A stretch of DNA of 64,000 nt. Source: Acidimicrobiia bacterium. Its GTDB lineage: Bacteria > Actinomycetota > Acidimicrobiia > Spongiisociales > UBA5794. Made by a program: the position numbers and the translations under genes. Within the stretch, counting starts at the first letter, position 1, and each line of letters starts with the position of its first letter. Location: NCBI GenBank assembly GCA_036396535.1, contig DASWKR010000057.1, positions 1-64,000 of the forward strand. Direction: 5' to 3'. Positions 43,974-53,096 of this stretch are shown here, piece after piece. The notes beneath the pieces are model-generated. The model was not told the DNA's origin, did not search any database, and was given only the letters and a program-made list of their open reading frames with translations.

Positions 43974-45362
43974 TCACAACGTGTGGCAGGGACCCTCGAA
44001 CGTGTAGTCCGCTGCGGCTGGAGAGACGAAGAAGCCCTCGACGGACACGAAAGGCGACGCCGCTCCGGCACCGAGGCTCGCTCCGAGGCCGCCCGCCTGG
44101 TCGAAGAGCTGCTTCGAAGGGCGATACAGCGCCGAGGCCCGCGTGACGGCGTCGTTCGGGTTGCCGGCGTACACGTTGGCGGGCGAGAGTCCGTCGAACA
44201 CGTACGACCCGATGGAGCCCGCCGCCACCTCGAGCCCCTCGGGAGTCATGTCGCCGATCTCGGCTGCCCGCTCCAGCACGGAGCGAACCACCGAGAACTC
44301 CAGGTAGCCCTTCACGAGCGCATCGCTCGGATAGCGGCTTGGGAAGGCGTCCGCCAGCACGTCGTAGACGTCTCCCATACCCTCGACGTCTGCACCGATC
44401 GGAGTGAAGAGCGCTGACATGAGCCAGGTCTGCGACAGGTAGTCGCCGAGCGCGGTGTCGAGCAGGCGCGCCGAGAACGACGGCATCGCCCCCGACCACT
44501 CACCCGCGTAGCCCTGCTGGATGGCCGCCCTGACGATGGCCGCGGAAGACGTCGGATCGGTCGCCAGCCAGGCCCAATCGGCGCCGCTCTGCGCGATGCC
44601 GGCGCCGATGGCGGCCAGATCGGCGCTCGACGAGATGGCCCCCTCACCGTCGAAGACCACCTCGGCGCCGAGCGACGCCAGCACGTGCTTGGCACCTGCT
44701 GCCGAGTCCTGCCCATAGTCGCCGGCATCCGTTGCGATGGCTACCTGCGGCAAGGCTCCCGCCTGCGCCCTCTGCTCCTCTGCGATGTACGTGAGGGCGT
44801 TCATGGCTTCCAAGCAGTAGTTGCTGCCGGTCTCGAGGATGTTGGCACCAAGCACCGGGTCGGCCCAGCCGGAGTACCACGTGGCAACGGTCGCCAGGCG
44901 GTGATCGGCGACGAGGTCGTCGGCGATGGCGGCAGTGTGCGGCGATCCGGTCGAGTGGGCGAACATCACCACGTGGTCGCGCAATGCTTCGTACTTCAGC
45001 CGATGCCGTGCGACGTCGTACCCGGTGTCGGACACCATCAGCTCGATCTGGCGATCTGCGATCCCACCGCGCTCGTTGAGGTCGGCCCAGAACACCAACT
45101 GGGCGTCCACGATATCGACCACCAGGCCGCTGAACGGCCCGGAGAGGTCGGCGAGCACGCCGAGATAGATCGTGTCGTCGGTGACGGTGACCCCGTCCGC
45201 CCTGATCTCGGGTGTCGCGGGAGAGGTGGTGGCCGTCTGGCTGGGAGCGATTGTCGGCTGCGTCGCCGCAGGAAGCGCCGCCTCGGTGGTCGGAGGAGTT
45301 GTGTCGCCCGTGCACGCTGCCGAGACGATCACGAGCGCAAGAAGGCCCCACGGGCGTCTCAC
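43974..45362 (-). CDS. ABC branched-chain-type substrate-binding lipoprotein
   Basis: A 462-residue binding protein (Peripla_BP_6/LivK type) with a lipobox (VSAAC, Cys17) and a Thr/Pro-rich tether (about 18-50). GVLADLSGPFSGLVVDIVDA is the typical first strand, and GGIADRQIELMVSDTGYD follows. No permease or ATPase gene is adjacent, so it is an orphan binding protein or sensor. GTG 45362 overlaps the stop of the BON/OmpA gene (GTGA). Confidence 0.87.
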   Translation of the reverse strand: MRRPWGLLALVIVSAACTGDTTPPTTEAALPAATQPTIAPSQTATTSPATPEIRADGVTVTDDTIYLGVLADLSGPFSGLVVDIVDAQLVFWADLNERGGIADRQIELMVSDTGYDVARHRLKYEALRDHVVMFAHSTGSPHTAAIADDLVADHRLATVATWYSGWADPVLGANILETGSNYCLEAMNALTYIAEEQRAQAGALPQVAIATDAGDYGQDSAAGAKHVLASLGAEVVFDGEGAISSSADLAAIGAGIAQSGADWAWLATDPTSSAAIVRAAIQQGYAGEWSGAMPSFSARLLDTALGDYLSQTWLMSALFTPIGADVEGMGDVYDVLADAFPSRYPSDALVKGYLEFSVVRSVLERAAEIGDMTPEGLEVAAGSIGSYVFDGLSPANVYAGNPNDAVTRASALYRPSKQLFDQAGGLGASLGAGAASPFVSVEGFFVSPAAADYTFEGPCHTL

Positions 45363-46912
45363 GGGCCGACCTCGAACTCGACCCGCCGATCGGCGTCGCC
45401 GCCCTGCTCGCCAGGGAAGAGCTCCCCGTATGCCACGACGAAGAGCCGGTTGGCGGGGACGCCTGCTGCGACGAGGTACGAGCGCACCGCGTCGCCTCGC
45501 CCTTGGGCGAGGGAGGCATTCGGCGCGGCCTCTCCTGTCGCGTCGGTGTGCCCGGCGATGAGCACGCGCAGTCCCGGCTGGCCAAGGATGATGCGAGCGG
45601 CCTCGTCGAGGGCGGCGAGGCTCTCCGGCGACAACTCGGACGACGCAGAAGGGAAGACGATCGGGCTGGCGTCGATCAGGGTGACCAGGGCCTCACGGAG
45701 GCGACCCTCGTCGCCCTTGAGCTGGAGACGGAGACGGACGACGCCGACCCCGTCGATCGCCAGCAATCGCAGCTTCAGCGGCTCGACCGACTCGAAGACT
45801 CCCCCTTCGATACCGGCACGATCGACGACGCCGGACAGGGTGGCCACGTCTGCCTCGACCTCGATCGAGAGATGGGAATAGCCGCTCGCCGCCACGATCG
45901 CACGTGCCTCTGCTGCAAGCTCGCTCTGGGGACGAAGCGGGACGACTTCGAGGTCGCTGACGACTCGGGCGACCCCGTTGAGACGCTCGACGGCCGCAAC
46001 GGCCTGACTCTCCTGCTCCGTCGTGCGAACGGTCCCCCGCAGCGTGACCACCTGGTCCTCGACGGTCGCCTCGACGCGGGTGAACCCGTTGGCATCGAGC
46101 GTCGACTGTGCGTCGGCCAGGATGTCGGCGTCGGAGCGCACGACGGCGGCTCCGAGCGACACGACGAGGCGGTTGTCGATCGACTCGAATCCCGGGATCC
46201 TGCCGAAGACGCGGGTGGCGGCCGCCACGAGCTCCTCGTCGGCTACGACGCCGACGAGGACGAGGGTCCGGTCCTCGACTCGGGTGGCGATGCCGGCGAA
46301 CTCGGGGACCGCCAGTGCCTGGTCGATCCGCTCCTGCACGGAAACGGGGTCGCCGGCGCCCGACTCGAACCAGGCGGCCAGCCAGATGGCGACCAGTCCC
46401 AGGAACACCACGCCGAGGAACGGGACGATGAATCGCTTCGGGTCGGCGGGTTCGGGTTGGGCACGCCGTATCGGGCGCCGCACGGGAATCCGCACGTCGG
46501 TGTTGACGGGCCGCGGCCACGGACGAGCGGGAGCATCCGTCGCAAGGTTCGAGGCGACCTCGAGGTCGTCGAGGAGAGCGGGCTCGTCCTGCTCGGCGTG
46601 TGGCGCAGCATCGTCGTCGTCGGCAGCAGGCTCGGGATCGAGCTCGAAGAGCGTCCCATCGTCATCGACGACGGCGGGCTCGATCACGGGAACCGCCATG
46701 TCCGTGCGGTGGCTGCGGTGCCTCACCGCCAGGCCCTCGACCGCGTTGACCTCGAGCTCCTCGACCTGGCGATCGTCGATGTGGACGTCCGGCTCATGGC
46801 GCGTCGGCCCGAGGACGCGCGCCGATGCTTCTTCGTAACGCCTCTGAATGCGTTCGACGTACTCGTCGACGCTCGCCGCGTCTGGCGTGTCTGCCGCGTG
46901 AGGTTCCTGCAT
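45359..46912 (-). CDS. ArfA-like protein: one TM helix, BON repeats, OmpA C-domain
   Basis: A 517-residue protein: acidic cytoplasmic part (about 1-150), one helix (about 160-180, FIVPFLGVVFLGLVAIWLA), BON-like alpha/beta units (about 195-380) and a C-terminal OmpA-like domain (LRVLIAGHTDATG, DAVRSYLVAAGVP) that binds peptidoglycan. The layout is like mycobacterial ArfA (Rv0899). It would span from membrane to wall. The start is ATG 46912; a GTG at 46948 with GAAGGAGGGG just before it is an alternative. The binding-protein gene is translationally coupled behind it. Confidence 0.87.
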   Translation of the reverse strand: MQEPHAADTPDAASVDEYVERIQRRYEEASARVLGPTRHEPDVHIDDRQVEELEVNAVEGLAVRHRSHRTDMAVPVIEPAVVDDDGTLFELDPEPAADDDDAAPHAEQDEPALLDDLEVASNLATDAPARPWPRPVNTDVRIPVRRPIRRAQPEPADPKRFIVPFLGVVFLGLVAIWLAAWFESGAGDPVSVQERIDQALAVPEFAGIATRVEDRTLVLVGVVADEELVAAATRVFGRIPGFESIDNRLVVSLGAAVVRSDADILADAQSTLDANGFTRVEATVEDQVVTLRGTVRTTEQESQAVAAVERLNGVARVVSDLEVVPLRPQSELAAEARAIVAASGYSHLSIEVEADVATLSGVVDRAGIEGGVFESVEPLKLRLLAIDGVGVVRLRLQLKGDEGRLREALVTLIDASPIVFPSASSELSPESLAALDEAARIILGQPGLRVLIAGHTDATGEAAPNASLAQGRGDAVRSYLVAAGVPANRLFVVAYGELFPGEQGGDADRRVEFEVGP

Positions 46913-46976
46913 GTGTGCCGGGCGTCCCTGCACGGACGCCGCACTCACCCCCTCCTTCGAGGGTGAGTATCGGCAG

Positions 46977-47495
46977 TCAGGCTCGGTTACTTGACGTGCC
47001 GTAGCGGTTGCGATGGACGAGCTCGGCGAGTGGCTTGCGGCCTCCGAGCGGCCGCGGCTCGGTGCCCTTGCTCGGGTAGCCGAATGCGATGGCATACCGG
47101 CAGCGCCTGCCGGCCGGGAGGCCGAGCACGGCGGCGGCATCTCCGTCGCGGTGCAAGGTAACCGGGCAGGACGCCACGCCAACCGTGGATGCTGCGAGCA
47201 TCATGTTCTGGGCGAGGCGTCCGGTGTCGAGCTCGTAGCCGTCCGGCTCCTGGACGAGCGCGATGGTCAGCGGGGCATGGCGGACCGGGGTCATGAAGTC
47301 TCCGCAGCCTGCGAGCGCTTCTCTCTGGCCGGGTTCGTCGACGACGATGAACGACCAGTTCTGCGCGTTCTTGGCGCTCCCCGTCCACCTTCCCGCCTCG
47401 AGGATCGCTTCGAGGTGCTCGTCGGCGAGCGGGTCCGGCCGAAACGAGCGGATGGCTCGCAGCCCCAAGATCTGTCGGTAGATGTCGTTCTTCAT
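46977..47495 (-). CDS. Nitroreductase-family FMN oxidoreductase
   Basis: A 172-residue flavin enzyme. RAIRSFRPDPLADEHLEAIL and EAGRWTGSAKNAQNW are the FMN-binding start of the family. GRLAQNMMLAASTVGVASC and the AIAFGYPSKG segment follow. Length is on the short side, as for BluB/NfnB-like minimal members. ATG 47495 opens the family similarity; there is no strong ribosome site. Substrate unknown. Confidence 0.9.
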   Translation of the reverse strand: MKNDIYRQILGLRAIRSFRPDPLADEHLEAILEAGRWTGSAKNAQNWSFIVVDEPGQREALAGCGDFMTPVRHAPLTIALVQEPDGYELDTGRLAQNMMLAASTVGVASCPVTLHRDGDAAAVLGLPAGRRCRYAIAFGYPSKGTEPRPLGGRKPLAELVHRNRYGTSSNRA

Positions 47496-47517
47496 CGCGG
47501 CGAGCGTACTCAATTCT

Positions 47518-47545
47518 GTTCCGGCGTCCGGGCGACGCACGCATC
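47518..47545. repeat. Family-A repeat, truncated left half
   Basis: GTTCCGGCGTCCGGGCGACG then CACGCATC. It matches the left half of the full copy that starts 29 bp later and then stops, as if a new copy had inserted into or duplicated from it. Confidence 0.8.
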
Positions 47546-47546
47546 T

Positions 47547-47595
47547 GTTCCGGCGTCCGGGCGACGCACATGTGCGACCACGGTACGCAAGAACG
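47547..47595. repeat. Family-A intergenic palindromic repeat
   Basis: GTTCCGGCGTCCGGGCGACG, inner CGCACATGTGCG, right arm GGTACGCAAGAACG. The inner palindrome is identical to that of the 17225 copy. Confidence 0.9.
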
Positions 47596-47606
47596 GAATG
47601 CGAATG

Positions 47607-49409
47607 TCAGAAGGCGGCGTCCGGCATCTCCATGAGGGCGCCGTCTTCACGCTCCGCCGCCTCACGGCGCAACCGGGCCTTCGGCAAGGCGTGATGGGCG
47701 AAGAACCGTGCGGATTCGACCTTCCCTCGGTAGAAGCTCGCGTCCGACGCCGATGCGCCGTCGATCGAACGCAACGCCACGGCGGCGTGGCGAAGCATGA
47801 GCCAGGCGATCACGATCTCGGCCAACGTCTCGAGGAGGGCGTTGGCGTGCAACCCCACCTTGTAGAGCTCCGGTGCGTCGGACTGCGATGCGATCGCATG
47901 CCCGACCATCACGCCGATGTGAGCCTGGGCGTGCTCGACCGCCTCGCCGAGCAGGAGGCGCTCGGACTGGAGCGCCTCGGGGCCGTCGTCGACGATCTCC
48001 ATGACCTCGGCGGTGGTCCCCCGCAAGGTCTCCCCTTGGTCGCGCACGATCTTGCGAAAGAAGAGGTCGAGCGCCTGGATGCCCGTGGTGCCTTCGTAGA
48101 GCGAGTCGATCTTCACGTCGCGGATGTACTGCTCGAGCGGGTAGTCCTGGAGGAACCCGGAGCCGCCGAATACCTGGAGCGCCTGACCGAGCAGCTCATA
48201 CGACTTCTCGGAGCCGTAGCCCTTGAGGAGCGGGAGCAACAGATCGGCGTGCCTCATGAACGACTCGTCCTCCGGGTGCATCCGCTCTTGATCGCTCGCC
48301 CAGGCCGTGTAGTAGAGAAGCGCTCGCATGCCTTCGGAGTGCGACTTGAGAAGCATCAGCATCCTGCGCACATCCGGGTGCCGGATGATCTCCACCCGGG
48401 GCGCCGACTTGTCGGGCATCTGGGTGAGATCGGCAGATTGAACCCGGTGCTTGGCGTATTCGAGGGCGTTGAGGTAGCCCGTGGAGAGAGTGGCGGCCGA
48501 TTTGCAGCCGATGAGGAGGCGCGCATCCTCGATGACCCTGAACATCTGCCTGATGCCCGTGTGGACGCCACCGACTAGGTAGCCGACCGCCGGTCTGCCG
48601 GCCCCGAACGTGAGCTCGCAGGTCGACGAGCCCTTGATGCCCATCTTCTTCTCGACGTTGGTGGCGACGACGCCGTTGCGCTCCCCGAGGCTGCCATCCT
48701 CGTTCACCAGATACTTGGGGACGATGAACATCGACAGCCCGGGCGTGCCGGGCTCGCCTCCCTCACGCCTGGCGAGGACGAGATGGACGATGTTCTCGGC
48801 GTAGTCGTGGTCGCCGGAGGTGATGAAGCGCTTGACCCCCTCCAGGTGATACGTCTCCCCCTCCACGTGGATCGCCTTCGTCGTCCCGGCGCCCACGTCG
48901 GACCCGGCGTCCGGCTCCGTGAGGACCATCGTTCCGCCCCAGCGGCGGTCGATCATCGGCTTGGCGAAACGCTCGACCTGTTCGGGCGTCCCGACCAGGC
49001 CGAGCACCACGGCCATGAGGATCCCGGAGACGTAGAAGAACACCGCCGGGTTGGCGCCGACGAGCATCTCCTGGGTCGCCCACCGGACGAGCCCGGGGGC
49101 ACCGAACCCGCCCAGCTCTTCCGGAGCGCCGAGGAGGTGCCAGCCACCCTCGAAGTATGCGTCGAGGCTCTTCTTGACGGCGTCGGGCAACACGACCTCT
49201 CCGTCTCGCAACGTGGGCGGGTTGCGGTCGGCTTCCTCGAAGCTGGCGGCGAAATCCTCTCTCGAGAGCCGCTCGACCTCACGAAGGGCATCCAACACGG
49301 CGTCGTGGTCGACGTCCCCGAACGGCGGCTTGCCGAGGTAGTCGTCGAGATCGAGCACCTCGAAGAGGTTGAACTCGATGTCCCTGAGATTGCTCTTGTA
49401 GTGACCCAT
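47607..49409 (-). CDS. Acyl-CoA dehydrogenase (large, about 600-residue type)
   Basis: A 600-residue flavoprotein of fatty-acid beta-oxidation: N-terminal helical extension, middle domain with TMVLTEPDAGSDVGAG and VKRFITSGDHD, and C-terminal domain with YEGTTGIQALDLFFRKI containing the catalytic-type Glu. The length fits the long FadE5-like subgroup with an extra C-terminal domain (about 460-600). ATG 49409 has GAGGGA before it. It is divergent from a TetR regulator, which likely controls it. Confidence 0.93.
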   Translation of the reverse strand: MGHYKSNLRDIEFNLFEVLDLDDYLGKPPFGDVDHDAVLDALREVERLSREDFAASFEEADRNPPTLRDGEVVLPDAVKKSLDAYFEGGWHLLGAPEELGGFGAPGLVRWATQEMLVGANPAVFFYVSGILMAVVLGLVGTPEQVERFAKPMIDRRWGGTMVLTEPDAGSDVGAGTTKAIHVEGETYHLEGVKRFITSGDHDYAENIVHLVLARREGGEPGTPGLSMFIVPKYLVNEDGSLGERNGVVATNVEKKMGIKGSSTCELTFGAGRPAVGYLVGGVHTGIRQMFRVIEDARLLIGCKSAATLSTGYLNALEYAKHRVQSADLTQMPDKSAPRVEIIRHPDVRRMLMLLKSHSEGMRALLYYTAWASDQERMHPEDESFMRHADLLLPLLKGYGSEKSYELLGQALQVFGGSGFLQDYPLEQYIRDVKIDSLYEGTTGIQALDLFFRKIVRDQGETLRGTTAEVMEIVDDGPEALQSERLLLGEAVEHAQAHIGVMVGHAIASQSDAPELYKVGLHANALLETLAEIVIAWLMLRHAAVALRSIDGASASDASFYRGKVESARFFAHHALPKARLRREAAEREDGALMEMPDAAF

Positions 49410-49478
49410 CTCGATCCCTCGGCCGACGCTTCGTTCATCGGCAGACCGGCACTCCATCCCCAGCTCGGTCTGTATTTT

Positions 49479-49508
49479 GAGTTTACACTCTAATTTGAGC
49501 GAACGTTC
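49479..49508. promoter_or_regulatory. TetR operator candidates between divergent genes
   Basis: GAGTTTACACTC (49479-49490, palindromic in 10 of 12 bases) and GAACGTTC (49501-49508, perfect) lie in the only AT-rich patch between the acyl-CoA dehydrogenase and tetR starts. Either could be the operator of the TetR protein. Confidence 0.5.
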
Positions 49509-49555
49509 CAGAACTGTCGGAACGGCTACCCTTGGCGGGACTGCGGGGAGGTGCC

Positions 49556-50101
49556 GTGGCGCGCTACAGAGCCGGGATCGAGACCGAGGGCAAGATCATC
49601 GCGGCCACCCGAGAGCTGCTCGGCGACGTCGGACTCGAAGGAACGACGCTGAAGGCCATCTGCGACAAGGCCGAGGTCAGGGCGGGAAGCTTCTACAACC
49701 TCTTCGACTCGAAGGAGGAGGTCGTGCTGCGGGTCGTCGGAGAGGCGATCAACGCGGTCGACCCCGACCCTGAAGGGCTCCACACCGACACGGTCGAGGA
49801 TCTGGTGGAGGCGCACATCGCGTTCATCACGGGCGACCCGGCCGTGGCCCGGATCTACCTACAGATCGCAGTGGGCAGGTCACAGTCCGACTCGACGATC
49901 GGCAATCGCTTCTTGCGCCATCACCGCAGGCGCTTCGAGCGATTCGCCGACGCCATGCGCCGGGCCGAGCCGGCGCTGGAAGCCACCGAGGTGGCTGCCC
50001 GAACCGAGATCCTGCTCGCCACCCTCAACGGGCTGGCCTTCCACTGGTTCCTCGAGCCCACCTTCGACTTCGCGGCGCACGCCAGGCGCGTGGTCCAGTA
50101 G
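49556..50101 (+). CDS. TetR-family transcriptional regulator
   Basis: A 181-residue regulator. The helix-turn-helix is at about 8-54: IIAATRELLGDVGLEGTTLK then AGSFYNLFDSKEEV. The ligand domain is the rest, with a Phe/Trp-rich helix (LNGLAFHWFLEPTF). GTG 49556 has GGGGAGGT five bases before it. By position it controls the divergent acyl-CoA dehydrogenase, so an acyl-CoA effector is plausible. Confidence 0.92.
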   Translation: MARYRAGIETEGKIIAATRELLGDVGLEGTTLKAICDKAEVRAGSFYNLFDSKEEVVLRVVGEAINAVDPDPEGLHTDTVEDLVEAHIAFITGDPAVARIYLQIAVGRSQSDSTIGNRFLRHHRRRFERFADAMRRAEPALEATEVAARTEILLATLNGLAFHWFLEPTFDFAAHARRVVQ

Positions 50102-50116
50102 CCGTCGCGCCCATCC

Positions 50117-50164
50117 TTTCCGGCGTCCCCCCATCGCAGGTACGCGGCACAGGTACGCAAGAAC
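50117..50164. repeat. Family-A intergenic palindromic repeat (variant)
   Basis: TTTCCGGCGTCCCCCCATCG, then CAGGTACGCGGCACAG and GTACGCAAGAAC. It lies between convergent genes (tetR and the LLM oxidoreductase). Confidence 0.8.
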
Positions 50165-50197
50165 ACCCTTCATCGTCGCCGCTGAGGAGCCCGGCCC

Positions 50198-51034
50198 TCA
50201 CAAGTCGGCCAGGGCCTCCACCGTTTCCGTGAGCAGCTCTGGGGTCGCCGAGATGAAAGAGAGTATGAGGTGCTCGGCGCCCGCCTCGATGAGGGCCTCG
50301 GCCTTGGCTCTCGCCTTCCCGATGTCCTTGCCGATCCAGAACTGAACGGAGCGCTCGATCTCGCTCTCGTCGCGTCCCACCCGCCGACACGCCTCACGCA
50401 GGTCGGCGAGGCTGCGAGCGAATCGATGGGCGTCGCTCCCGTCGACGTTCCAGTGATCGGCGTGGCGGGCGACGATGAGGAGCATCCTCGGCTTCGAGCC
50501 GCCGATCAGCAATGGCATCTCGTCCTGTATCGGCGCCGGGTCGGATTTCGCATCGTGCAGCCGGTAGTGCCGACCGTCGAACGTCGTCGTCTCGTTGCGC
50601 AGCAACGATGAGACGATCTGGACGGCCTCTTCGAATGCGTCGACCCTGGATGCCACCGGATGCAGGAGGAGACCGTGATCAGCGTGCTCCTCCTCGTGCC
50701 ACCCGGCGCCGATTCCGAGCTCGAATCGTCCTCCCGAGATGTGGTCGATCGTGATCGCCATCTTGGCGAGCAATGCCGGGTGGCGGAACAGGTTGGCCGC
50801 CACCATCGTGCCGAGGCGCACCCGGCTCGTCTCGACGGCGAGCGCAGCGAGCAGCGTGAACGACTCGTAGCAGCGCGTCGTCTCGGCGCCGTTCGGGTAG
50901 AACGGGTTGTACAGGTGGTCGTTCACCCAGCCGGCGTGCAGCCGATCCAACTCGTCGCCGCGCCGCCACACAGCGCGCAGGGACTCCCAGTCCGTAGCGT
51001 GCGATCCGGTCTTGAACGAGAGGCGTGTGGTCAC
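50198..51034 (-). CDS. LLM-class F420/FMN-dependent oxidoreductase
   Basis: A 278-residue luciferase-like TIM-barrel enzyme: RVRLGTMVAANLFRHPALLA, KMAITIDHISGGRFELGIGAG and LLIGGSKPRMLLIVARHAD are family blocks. F420 use is common for this group in actinobacteria. The GTG start overlaps the stop of the nucleotidyltransferase gene (GTGA). Substrate unknown. Confidence 0.9.
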   Translation of the reverse strand: MTTRLSFKTGSHATDWESLRAVWRRGDELDRLHAGWVNDHLYNPFYPNGAETTRCYESFTLLAALAVETSRVRLGTMVAANLFRHPALLAKMAITIDHISGGRFELGIGAGWHEEEHADHGLLLHPVASRVDAFEEAVQIVSSLLRNETTTFDGRHYRLHDAKSDPAPIQDEMPLLIGGSKPRMLLIVARHADHWNVDGSDAHRFARSLADLREACRRVGRDESEIERSVQFWIGKDIGKARAKAEALIEAGAEHLILSFISATPELLTETVEALADL

Positions 51035-51627
51035 GACTGGTCGGCGGCAAGCAACGCCGCGTAGTCGGCAGGCGTGTCGAGATCGATCGGCTGCGGCCCG
51101 CCGAGCCGCACGCACAGCCGTCGGTCGCTGTCGAGCCCGGTGATCATGCCCCACAGCGGCTTGGCGCCCTGCAGCGACGCGATGCGCTCGACCGCCACGG
51201 CGGACAGCAGGAACGGATGGCCTATCCCGTCGTCATACTTCGTAACGGCGATCTCGTGGGGATCGGAGCGCCACCCCGACACGAGGGCGTCGATCGCGAC
51301 CCTGTCGATCCCGGGCATGTCGCCGAGCACGAGGACGACGGCGTCACAGTCACCTGCGGCGTCGATCCCTGTCAGCAGGGACGTCAGGTTGCCCTGGCGA
51401 AAGCGCGGGTTGTATGTGATGAGAGCGTCGCGCCCCGAGAGCGAGGCGACCACGGCCGGCGCGTGCGCCCCGACAACGACGACGGCTTCGTCGACCAGCG
51501 AGGTCTCGACCTGTTGCACGACGTGATCGATCACGGTGGTCTCGCGGTATTGGAGCAGCTGCTTCGGCCGACCCATCCGCTCCGAGAGCCCGGCAGCGAG
51601 GACGACTGCAGCGACCCGGCCGCTCAT
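51031..51627 (-). CDS. MocA/MobA-like nucleotidyltransferase
   Basis: A 198-residue NTP-transferase: VVLAAGLSERMGRPKQLLQY is the nucleotide-binding start, VLVLGDMPGIDRVAIDAL the metal site, and GIGHPFLL a later family block. It resembles MocA/YgfJ, which add CMP to the molybdenum cofactor of hydroxylases, but a CofC-like role is possible given the LLM neighbour. Overlaps on both sides (ATGA, GTGA) place it in one operon with the amidohydrolase and the LLM enzyme. Confidence 0.82.
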   Translation of the reverse strand: MSGRVAAVVLAAGLSERMGRPKQLLQYRETTVIDHVVQQVETSLVDEAVVVVGAHAPAVVASLSGRDALITYNPRFRQGNLTSLLTGIDAAGDCDAVVLVLGDMPGIDRVAIDALVSGWRSDPHEIAVTKYDDGIGHPFLLSAVAVERIASLQGAKPLWGMITGLDSDRRLCVRLGGPQPIDLDTPADYAALLAADQS

Positions 51628-52994
51628 GTGGCCTCCACCAACCGCCTGGCCGCAGCATTGTGCTGGTGGACCGCCCGGTCGAGGTCGACGGTCGTGAGCC
51701 GGCCGCCGTCCACCACTGCTCTCCCGTGTACGTAGACCGCCTCGGCCCTCGTCGGCGATGCGAGCAGGAGAGCGGCGACCGGGTCGTGCAAGGCCCCGGC
51801 ATACTCGACCCGATCGAGCGAGAACACCGCGAAGTCGGCGCACTTACCGGCCGTCAGCGAGCCGATGTCGTCGCGGCCGAGAACGGCTGCGCCGCCCCGA
51901 GTCGCCATCTCGAGGCCCGTCCTCGCCGGCATGAGCCGGCCGCCTCGGAGCCCCGGAGACGCTTCGAGTCTTGCCAGCAGCATGGCCTGGCGGGCTTCCC
52001 CGAGCAGGTCGCACCCGTCGTTCGACGCCGAGCCGTCGACGCCGATACCGACGTGCACGCCCGCCTCGAGGTAGCGCCTCACAGGCGCGATGCCTGACGC
52101 GAGACGCATGTTCGACGTCGGGCAGTGGGCCACACACGTCCCGGTCGCCGCCAGCAGCCCGATCTCGGCCTCGTCCACGTGCACTGCGTGGGCGTATGAG
52201 ACGTCCTTGCCCACCCACTCGACGCTCTCGGCGAGAGCGATCGGCCGCATGCCGTGGGTGGCGAGGCAGAAGTCCTCCTCGTCCTTCGTCTCCGCCATGT
52301 GGGTGTGGAGCGTCACGCCGTACTGTCTCGCCAGCTTGGCGATCTGGCGCATGAGATCGACGGTCACCGAGAATGGGGAGCACGGCGCAGCCACGATGCG
52401 GCGCATCGAGCCCGGCTGCGGGTTGTGATATGTCTCGATCAGCCGGGCGGTGTCGGCGAGGATCGAGTTCTCGTCCTCGACGACGGAGTCGGGAGGCAGG
52501 CCGCCCCTGCTGGCGCCCAGGCTCATCGCGCCCCGGGAGGCGTGGAATCGCACGCCGACGCCGAGAGCCGCCTGCAGTTGGTTGTCTACCCGGCAGCCGT
52601 TCGGGAACAGGTACGTGTGGTCCATGACCGTGGTACAGCCGCTGAGCGTCAACTCGGCGACACCGACCTGAGTCGCCAACCTCAGGTCGTCGGGCGTCAT
52701 ACGTGCCCAGATGGGGTAGAGCGTGCGCAGCCATTCGAACAGCCCGACGTCCTGGGCGGCCGGGATCGCTCTCGTGAGCGTCTGCGAGAGGTGATGGTGG
52801 GTGTTGACGAGCCCCGGGATGACGATTCGATCCCTGGCGTCCACGACGACGTCGGCCGTCGCAGGCAGTTCGGACGATGGCCCGACGCCGATTATCCATC
52901 CATCGTCGGCGTAGAGGCCGCCGCTTGCGATCTCACGCCGCTCGTCGTCCATCGTGACGAGGACGGTGGCGTTCTTGACGAGCAGCGAGACCAT
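51624..52994 (-). CDS. 8-oxoguanine deaminase-like amidohydrolase
   Basis: A 456-residue metal-dependent hydrolase of the AtzA/TrzN/SsnA group. Zn site NTHHHLSQTLTRAIPAAQD (HxH), HTHMAETKDEEDF, SYAHAVHVDEAEI and GVDGSASND. The run through LFEWLRTLYPIWARMTPDDL is the pattern I associate with 8-oxoguanine deaminase. It likely deaminates a purine or related ring. ATG 52994 starts the family sequence. A MocA-like gene follows in the same operon, as in purine-catabolic loci. Confidence 0.85.
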   Translation of the reverse strand: MVSLLVKNATVLVTMDDERREIASGGLYADDGWIIGVGPSSELPATADVVVDARDRIVIPGLVNTHHHLSQTLTRAIPAAQDVGLFEWLRTLYPIWARMTPDDLRLATQVGVAELTLSGCTTVMDHTYLFPNGCRVDNQLQAALGVGVRFHASRGAMSLGASRGGLPPDSVVEDENSILADTARLIETYHNPQPGSMRRIVAAPCSPFSVTVDLMRQIAKLARQYGVTLHTHMAETKDEEDFCLATHGMRPIALAESVEWVGKDVSYAHAVHVDEAEIGLLAATGTCVAHCPTSNMRLASGIAPVRRYLEAGVHVGIGVDGSASNDGCDLLGEARQAMLLARLEASPGLRGGRLMPARTGLEMATRGGAAVLGRDDIGSLTAGKCADFAVFSLDRVEYAGALHDPVAALLLASPTRAEAVYVHGRAVVDGGRLTTVDLDRAVHQHNAAARRLVEAT

Positions 52995-53044
52995 GAGCGG
53001 CCACGCTAATGGCTGAACGAGGAGGCGATCCCGGTCCCCCATCC

Positions 53045-53093
53045 GTTCTTGCGTCCCCACGTCGCGCTCATGCGATGGAGGGACGCAGGAACG
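53045..53093. repeat. Family-A intergenic palindromic repeat
   Basis: GTTCTTGCGTCC and GGACGCAGGAACG arms, inner CGCGCTCATGCG. It ends 3 bp before the DUF2017-like stop. Confidence 0.85.
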
Positions 53094-53096
53094 TGA

